Assembly: GCA_002270565.1 (NCBI GenBank)
Contig: NQMI01000020.1
Span: forward strand, 248,001 to 312,000
DNA from: Stenocarpella maydis
Taxonomy: Eukaryota > Ascomycota > Sordariomycetes > Diaporthales > Diaporthaceae
Direction: 5' to 3'
Length of the DNA: 64,000 nucleotides
Shown one piece after another: positions 58,802 to 64,000 of this stretch. Position 1 is the first letter of the stretch, and every line of letters starts with the position of its first letter. Below the pieces are notes generated by a model, which was not told the DNA's origin, did not search any database, and saw nothing but the letters and a program-made list of their open reading frames with translations. The translations under genes and the position numbers were made by a program.

Positions 58802-59750
58802 TCACTGCTCCTTCTCCCTCTCTGCCTTCATCTTCAAGTCCTCCTCCTCATTCTTAGGCACCTTAACAAAAGCTGGCACCGTCACGGCGTTCAGCTTGCG
58901 GAAGGCCTGCGGTACATCGTCAGCAGCAGCTCCACCGTGGGACACGAGAGCATGGGCGCGGCGCTGCGCCTACCAGCAAGGGCGACCACCAGCTCAACGT
59001 GCAGAAAGCCCACCAGGCGACCTCGGCCCCCGTCCTGGCAGCCCACCGCGCCGCGGTGAACGGGTTGAGGGTCCAACCCCGGGGGTTACTCACATCGCTG
59101 ACGGCGCCCGAGGGGAGCTCGCCGTTCCACCGGTCCTCGACCTTGTCGATCTTGCCGTCCTGGCCGACGTGGATCCTAACGACGGAGTCCATGACCTTCT
59201 CCTGCTTGACGCCCTTGACGACGTACTTGTTGCTCATGTCCAGCTCGATCGGGTTGCCTGCAGAATTGACCCGGTGTGACTGGAGCTGGATGGGATTGAA
59301 AAGGGCCGGGAGGCCGTAGAACTGAGCTGTGTACTTTGAGTAGCCAGTAGCGACTGTGATGTTGTCCGTGAACGTCGCATCCTTGTTCCACAGGCTGAAG
59401 TGCTTGAGGGTTGGGTTGCCCTCAAAGAGCTGGTGGAGACTTTAGCATGGCCTCTTTACAGACGCGGTCTTTACCAAATGGATATGGAACCATACATCAA
59501 GCACAGAGCCGACCAGAACCTTTTGCTGTTCTGAGAGGCTCACCCCAGGTGCAGTTTCGATGTTCGTCCTCTTAATGCCGATTGAGGAGAAGGAAGGCGC
59601 ACTAGCATCTGCTGAGGCCTGAGCCTGGGCAGTTTCTGATGGGTTGCCGGTAGCCATGGTTCTGAGCGAGAATGGGGCTTGTCTGGAGGTTGAAATTCGG
59701 CTGGGGACGTGTCTGGAAGCAAGGGATAATGAGGATGGCCTTGGTGGCAT
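58802..59750 (-). CDS. SnoaL/NTF2-like protein with probable mitochondrial presequence, 238 aa
   Basis: Exons 59750-59475, 59429-59094 and 58906-58802; introns of 45 and 187 bp (GTAAAG...CAG, GTGAGT...CAG), both phase 0. The N-terminus (MPPRPSSLSLASRHVPSRIS) is basic, Ser-rich and lacks acids, fitting a mitochondrial presequence. From about residue 75 it reads as an NTF2-like cone fold: FHIHLLFEGNPTLKHFSLW, DATFTDNITVATGYSKYTAQ, QSHRVNSAGNPIELDMSNKY, VVKGVKQEK and KIDKVEDRWNGELP. The C-terminus has LNAVTVPAFVKVPKNEEE and a charged end. I know this as a conserved fungal protein of unknown function. Alternative starts are ATGs at 59906 (longer) and 59657 (without presequence). Confidence 0.8.
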
Positions 59751-61454
59751 GACACGAAATATTATTCTCGACTGAAAGTTTCCAACTTGAAAGCGAAACG
59801 GCGTCTTTACTGGAGTTAGAGTAGAAGTCGATGGGCTTGCCTTTATTCGGGTTGTAATATCCAGACAGGAAGATGTCATTTTACTGTGCCATAAGCGTGT
59901 CGTCACGACTACGGATGCGGCTTGCGCCCTTTGACGTCAACGACATTCCCCAAGACGGGTCGGCCCGGGTAGGGGGGGCATGTTTAACTTGGTCACCAAA
60001 AACTCTTTGAACGTATTTCCAGCCTTTCCAGCACCCCAGGGAATTGCTCTCCCTGAAAGTGTGTCAGTGGGCTGGTCTGTAAGTAGAGATATTCTTTTTA
60101 TTCCAGGTTCCAAGTCAAATATCATGGGGTCTAGGCGCTAAACAGACTAACGTTAATATTACCTTTAACAAATAAATTAACCTTACCTAGGTAAGTATTA
60201 AGAATCGTACATAGTCTAAGTGGTGTTGGTCCGAGGAAGGGCTTGCGGTGCCCCGGGAGTGTATATCAGGAGAGGTCTTGTAGGGTAGTCCGGGGAACTT
60301 CTCCGAAGTCCCCGACACAGCAAAATACACCCGGGGCGGGCCTCTATTCACCTCAGTGCTCATTTGTTTATCAGAACCCTAGCGCTGTGGTTAACGTCCA
60401 CAGGTACCCTCGATTGTTCAAGGCGAAAGTAGTTGTATCGGCCCAACTTATTATGCAATCCAATTGCCAGATTATTCATACCAAGGATCGCGATACGACC
60501 TATGCGCTTATCCAGAAGAAATCCGCCCATTTCCGTATTCACTTTTCCAAGTCTACCTGATCTCAACCTTGTCTGAAAAAAGTTCCATCCGGCCCTTTCT
60601 TGTAATCAAGAGTTAAAGGCCTGGGGCTTTGGGGTCGTCAGCACGAGGCGTACAATCCACAAGATAGTTGGTTGTTTCAGGTGGGATGCGTCCTTATAAA
60701 GGGACGTTGATGGGATCGTAAAGAATGTGCAGATGGTAAGGGCCCAATTTGCTGCTGCGAAAAAACGCCATGATCATCAGCGTAATCCCTATAGGACGTG
60801 CACGCCAGTCTACGATGTCTGCTTTAGCTAGTTGTTAAGTTAAATTGATTGTTCTTAACTGTGGGTTTTAGAGCTTGGACCTGCAGATAATGGGAAATAC
60901 ATTTGGAAAACAATTTCTTTACGTATATATTTTATCTGCCTAATTTTTGTAATGGGGATGATGCGATATCCGCGTGTCTACAGATGAACGTTGAAATTGA
61001 TGATTTGCCAGGCACTGATCACCACACTCACCAAGTGATGGTCGGAATTTGGTGACAAACACAGGAGGAGCCTTCCTTGGCAATGCTGCACTGGAAGATG
61101 TGCCTGATTTGAGTCACTATGGTAGGAATAGTAAAACTTGGGAATGTCAAAACTGTTGGCTTCGTTTCGGATGGCACCTTTAGTTGAATGTATCATACGG
61201 ATTCATACCAAGACACCTGCAGGAGGCCCACCAAGTAACGCACGGACCACATCAGGTGTATTTACGGCAAACTTAACTCGTGCGACCTTGCTGCACACCC
61301 CGGCATCTATCGCTCTGTTTGGACGGACTACAAGCCAACAGTGATCTGAAACCGTCAATGAAAGGCGGATCGTATGCACTGTCTGGATTCTGACCACGAA
61401 ATACCTCTGTCCTGACTACATTCATCCGGCACCTGCATCTGGTTAGCGGTCGCT
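59751..61454. other. Intergenic sequence
   Basis: No gene recognised in 1.7 kb. A 14-bp palindrome CTTACCTAGGTAAG lies at 60182-60195. The last 100 bp are the probable leader of the gene at 61455. Confidence 0.45.
60182..60195. repeat. TACCTAGGTA palindrome, copy 6
   Basis: Perfect 14-bp palindrome CTTACCTAGGTAAG, the longest of the six. Confidence 0.85.
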
Positions 61455-62804
61455 ATGGCACACCGTCAGAGGCTCACCAAGCCGCTCGTGGTTGACCCCG
61501 CCAACCGCCATTCACACACGGTTGTCTTCCTCCACCGCTTCCCGGAGTCGACCACCGACGAGGAGCTGCGCAGCAAGGTTCTCTCTGAGAAGCTGACCAA
61601 GAACCACAAGACCCTCCGCCAGCAGTTCCCCGCCGTGCGCTGGGTGTTCCCCTTTTGCAAGGCGCAGGCGAGGCCCTGGAACAATCTCTCGGCTGAAGAT
61701 AGAGCCGCCGTTGGGATGACGATGGGCAGCCTGCCATATGTCACCCAGGTCATCCTGCAGGAGGCGGAACACGCGGGGGGTCTCGACCGCATCATCGTCG
61801 GCGGCCAGGGTGAGACCGCCGAGGCAGCCCACGAGGCCATGTCCTCGTTCCCCGAGGCCAAGGCCAGCACCTACGACAACGAAGAGGAGCTGGCGGCTTT
61901 CCTGTGGGAGAGATTCACCCTGGCCTCCACAGACCTCAGCAACCTGAAACTCGCCGGGTTCGTCGGGATGCACGCACAAGGCGGCCAGCTCACCCGGGAC
62001 GTCAAGACCTTCGGGCTGTTGTCAAAGGGTGTCTCCACAACGCACAAGATAAACCCAACAATCATCAAGAACACGCCTCACAAGTTCATACACGGGGGCT
62101 ACAGGGTTCAGACAAGTACCTGGGACGGAAAGCGGATCGACGACTTCGCCGAATTCCTCGGAAGCGTCGGTGTCCACCGACTCGTCGACAGCAACGAGGG
62201 ACACGGCAGCAGCAACGAGACGCTGACCCCAAGGGAGCGGCCCGACCCAGCGGCTGAGAAGGGCAAGAGGATCGACGGCAGGGATGAGCTCAACGACATG
62301 CAGAAGCATGCTGCACAGGTGGCCAGGGAGAAGAAGGCGAGGGAAGAGCAGAAGCAGACGGCGCTGCGCCGCATCGAGGCCGACAAGGTCGAGCGCAAGA
62401 TACGCCAGGAGCGAGAGAGACAGAAGCGGCTCAACGGCGGGAATCCGGCACGCCCGACGGGATCTACGAACCTCCTCGGTGGCGGTCCCGCCGGCCAGTC
62501 GCAAAGTGGACCACCGCACCAGCATCAGCCCAGCCAGGCGATCCCCGGATCCTTCCCACAGCAAACGCTCGACCTCTTGGATGACGGGCTTCGTGATAAT
62601 GACCAGGGCGCCGCTGAGGATGATGCAATGGTGGAAGATGATTCATACGAGCCGCCCAGGAAGAGGAAGGCGAGGCGTGAGCAGGGGAGACTGATCGGCG
62701 GCGGCACGGCCTGGGGACCGCAGAGCCGGGTCAGAGGAGAGATGAGCCTGGCACAGATGGAGGCACTAGGCCTGATGGGAGCTGAAGGGAGGAATGATGA
62801 CTGA
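61455..62804 (+). CDS. Acyl-protein-thioesterase-like alpha/beta-hydrolase fold with charged C-terminal tail, 449 aa
   Basis: Single exon. Residues 20-245 resemble fungal phospholipase/carboxylesterase (acyl-protein thioesterase) proteins: HTVVFLHRFPE, FPAVRWVFPFCKAQ, DRIIVGGQGET, LKLAGFVGMHA and NTPHKFIHGG. The catalytic features are altered. HG is HR (27-28), the GxSxG nucleophile elbow reads GGQGET (116-121) with no Ser, and the usual HGxxD Asp is absent near residue 213. Only a possible His (EGHG, 248-251) remains, so it is probably a non-catalytic relative. Residues 276-327 are a charged coiled-coil (TALRRIEADKVERKIRQERE), followed by a Gly/Gln/Pro-rich linker, an acidic patch (386-396) and a nuclear-signal-like PRKRKARR (401-408). 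The frame is intact and GC-rich, so it seems to be under selection. Confidence 0.8.
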   Translation: MAHRQRLTKPLVVDPANRHSHTVVFLHRFPESTTDEELRSKVLSEKLTKNHKTLRQQFPAVRWVFPFCKAQARPWNNLSAEDRAAVGMTMGSLPYVTQVILQEAEHAGGLDRIIVGGQGETAEAAHEAMSSFPEAKASTYDNEEELAAFLWERFTLASTDLSNLKLAGFVGMHAQGGQLTRDVKTFGLLSKGVSTTHKINPTIIKNTPHKFIHGGYRVQTSTWDGKRIDDFAEFLGSVGVHRLVDSNEGHGSSNETLTPRERPDPAAEKGKRIDGRDELNDMQKHAAQVAREKKAREEQKQTALRRIEADKVERKIRQERERQKRLNGGNPARPTGSTNLLGGGPAGQSQSGPPHQHQPSQAIPGSFPQQTLDLLDDGLRDNDQGAAEDDAMVEDDSYEPPRKRKARREQGRLIGGGTAWGPQSRVRGEMSLAQMEALGLMGAEGRNDD

Positions 62805-63785
62805 GGTAGCACCCTTCGTGGGGCCCCGGGAGGCTTGGTCCCGGGATCAGGTGAGCGATTCCACTGTTGTGCACATCTGCGACAAGCTCTTCGTGTACAT
62901 GGCTGGACAAACCTTGCCAAATGGACATTCTTGCTTACCTGAGGACAAGCAGATAACGGGGATCAACACGGGCTAGGTGAACTCAGATCTGAGTGTAACG
63001 GTTTTGGCACCTACATATGAACTTAGGTAGGCACCAAATGAGAGGTCCCCTTGATGTGCGCCCACGCCTATGAGCATTGTTAACACGGTGGTTGTGTCCA
63101 GTTATACTACTTAAATCTAGCCTTGACGTGTGCCTGGCTCGACGACTTCTTCCCCGACAGATTCAACCTCCACATCTCCGACTGCTCCAGCTGCCACGAG
63201 AAGGGTTACTCGGGGTGATGACACGAACCTCAACGGTAGGACGTGAGTGCCTGGACTCATGCAGTGACTCCAAACCCAGCAATGCCTGCCTCCCCCCCCA
63301 ATGGCGTTGTGCTTTCTCACAGCGTCGCGAGTTCCGTAGCGAATTCCCCGGGCTTGGCCAACACTGTCTCGAGCCACTTTCTCTTCTCTTGGGATCTCCT
63401 TCGTTGATCTCTCCAATCGACGGGAACGATTGTACCGCTACCCCAGACTCAAGGATAAGATATCATCCCATCATGCCAGCCTCTCTCTATCCGACACGGA
63501 AGACTCTGATCGGCGAGCTATGCATACATGGACTCTGCACTGACAAGTTCTAACCAAATTCTCAGATATACCTGCGTGGACAGACAGCATAGTTACACCG
63601 CACCCAATGTATCAACCCATTGTCCAGGGGGACTCCAGTCTCGTCCATGAAGATACGCTGAAATCGCACAAGTACTTTTTGTGTCTGGATGCAGTTCAAA
63701 AGAGTTCGTGTATCGCTCACGTATCCCAGTACTGTGTCTCTGATATTGAATGCTAGCTATAGACGATCTGACGCGGAAAATTAAA
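62805..63785. other. Intergenic sequence with one unsupported 158-codon frame
   Basis: A + frame at 63077-63553 is open for 158 codons but has no family signature, signal or start context I can support. Otherwise empty. Confidence 0.4.
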
Positions 63786-64000
63786 TCAGAAACCCCACTG
63801 CCTGCACCAGTGCTTCATCATCTCGGGCGTGACAGCCTTGGTCTCCCTGACGCCCTCACACCTCTCCAGGGTCTTCGTCATATCACAAACCACCACCCTC
63901 GGGGACTGGGACATGCCCCGGTAGGTATCAATGAGCTTGACACCGGGGTTGCGCGCCACGCTCTCGGGCCCGTCCGCCTGCGTCTTTTCCAGCCTGTCGA
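63786..64000 (-). CDS. 3' end of an unidentified gene (partial, 70 codons visible)
   Basis: The last 70 codons and TGA stop (63786-63788) of a minus-strand gene running off the window. The protein end reads SVARNPGVKLIDTYRGMSQS, then PRVVVCDMTKTLERCEGVRE and ends MMKHWCRQWGF. Strong G/C third positions and no stops support coding. Three Cys and a basic, aromatic C-terminus are visible. I do not recognise the family; an oxidoreductase or epimerase-like end is possible but unsupported. Confidence 0.65.
   Translation of the reverse strand, partial: DRLEKTQADGPESVARNPGVKLIDTYRGMSQSPRVVVCDMTKTLERCEGVRETKAVTPEMMKHWCRQWGF

Noticed and set aside
63077..63553. 158-codon plus-strand frame
   Set aside because: No recognisable domain, weak start context, and no coding composition distinct from its surroundings.
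1..64000. CRISPR array, bacterial operons, riboswitches, rRNA or tRNA genes
   Set aside because: No regularly spaced repeats, no bacterial gene layout and no cloverleaf candidates seen; the introns and families are fungal.

Overview
The window looks like nuclear DNA of a filamentous ascomycete (Pezizomycotina, most likely a Sordariomycete). The evidence is short introns (45-190 bp) with GTRAGT-type donors and CTRAC-type branch sites, and fungal protein families (Zn2Cys6 regulator, SAT4/rhodopsin-type membrane proteins, a HET-domain relic, a DHA2 drug transporter). A large AT-rich retrotransposon is full of CAR-to-TAR and TGG-to-TAG changes, as expected from repeat-induced point mutation (RIP). 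This taxonomy is inference; no rRNA or other marker gene is present.

Layout: 0.5-2.6 kb holds a decayed membrane-protein gene (DUF6536-like). 2.8-4.7 kb is a complete Fot1/pogo-type DNA transposon with TA target duplication and terminal inverted repeats; its transposase is broken by a nonsense codon. 4.7-26.3 kb is gene-poor. It has three intact-looking genes (a 205-aa hydrophilic protein, a five-exon SAT4-type protein, a 73-aa Ser/Arg-rich protein) and four relics (an unrecognised ORF, an ankyrin-repeat gene, a protein-kinase-like gene, a HET-family gene whose HET core is missing).

The stretch 26.9-41 kb is the best-preserved block: a Nudix hydrolase, a secreted alpha/beta hydrolase, an aldo/keto reductase, an aminoglycoside-phosphotransferase-like pseudogene, a small secreted Cys-containing protein, an AIF2/AMID-like flavoprotein and a DHA2 MFS transporter. 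The last three lie in tandem on the minus strand.

The stretch 42.4-46.2 kb holds three dead genes: a second SAT4-type gene, a methyltransferase resembling the LaeA/GliN group, and a thioredoxin-reductase-like oxidase of the GliT type whose CxxC is still intact. This suggests a lost secondary-metabolite locus, possibly of the epidithiodioxopiperazine kind.

The stretch 46.2-56.6 kb is AT-rich and contains a Ty3/Gypsy chromovirus: LTRs of 455 and 461 bp, TATAT target duplication, gag zinc knuckle, protease, RT, RNase H, integrase, chromodomain, and a probable third ORF ending at the 3' LTR. A solo LTR from another family is inserted in it. That region appears twice around a single N, most simply explained as two unmerged contig ends.

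The right end (57-64 kb) returns to normal genes: a Zn2Cys6 regulator, a SnoaL/NTF2-like protein with a likely mitochondrial presequence, a thioesterase-like protein that seems to have lost its catalytic serine and gained a long charged tail, and the 3' end of an unidentified gene. A 10-bp palindrome, TACCTAGGTA, occurs six times across the window.
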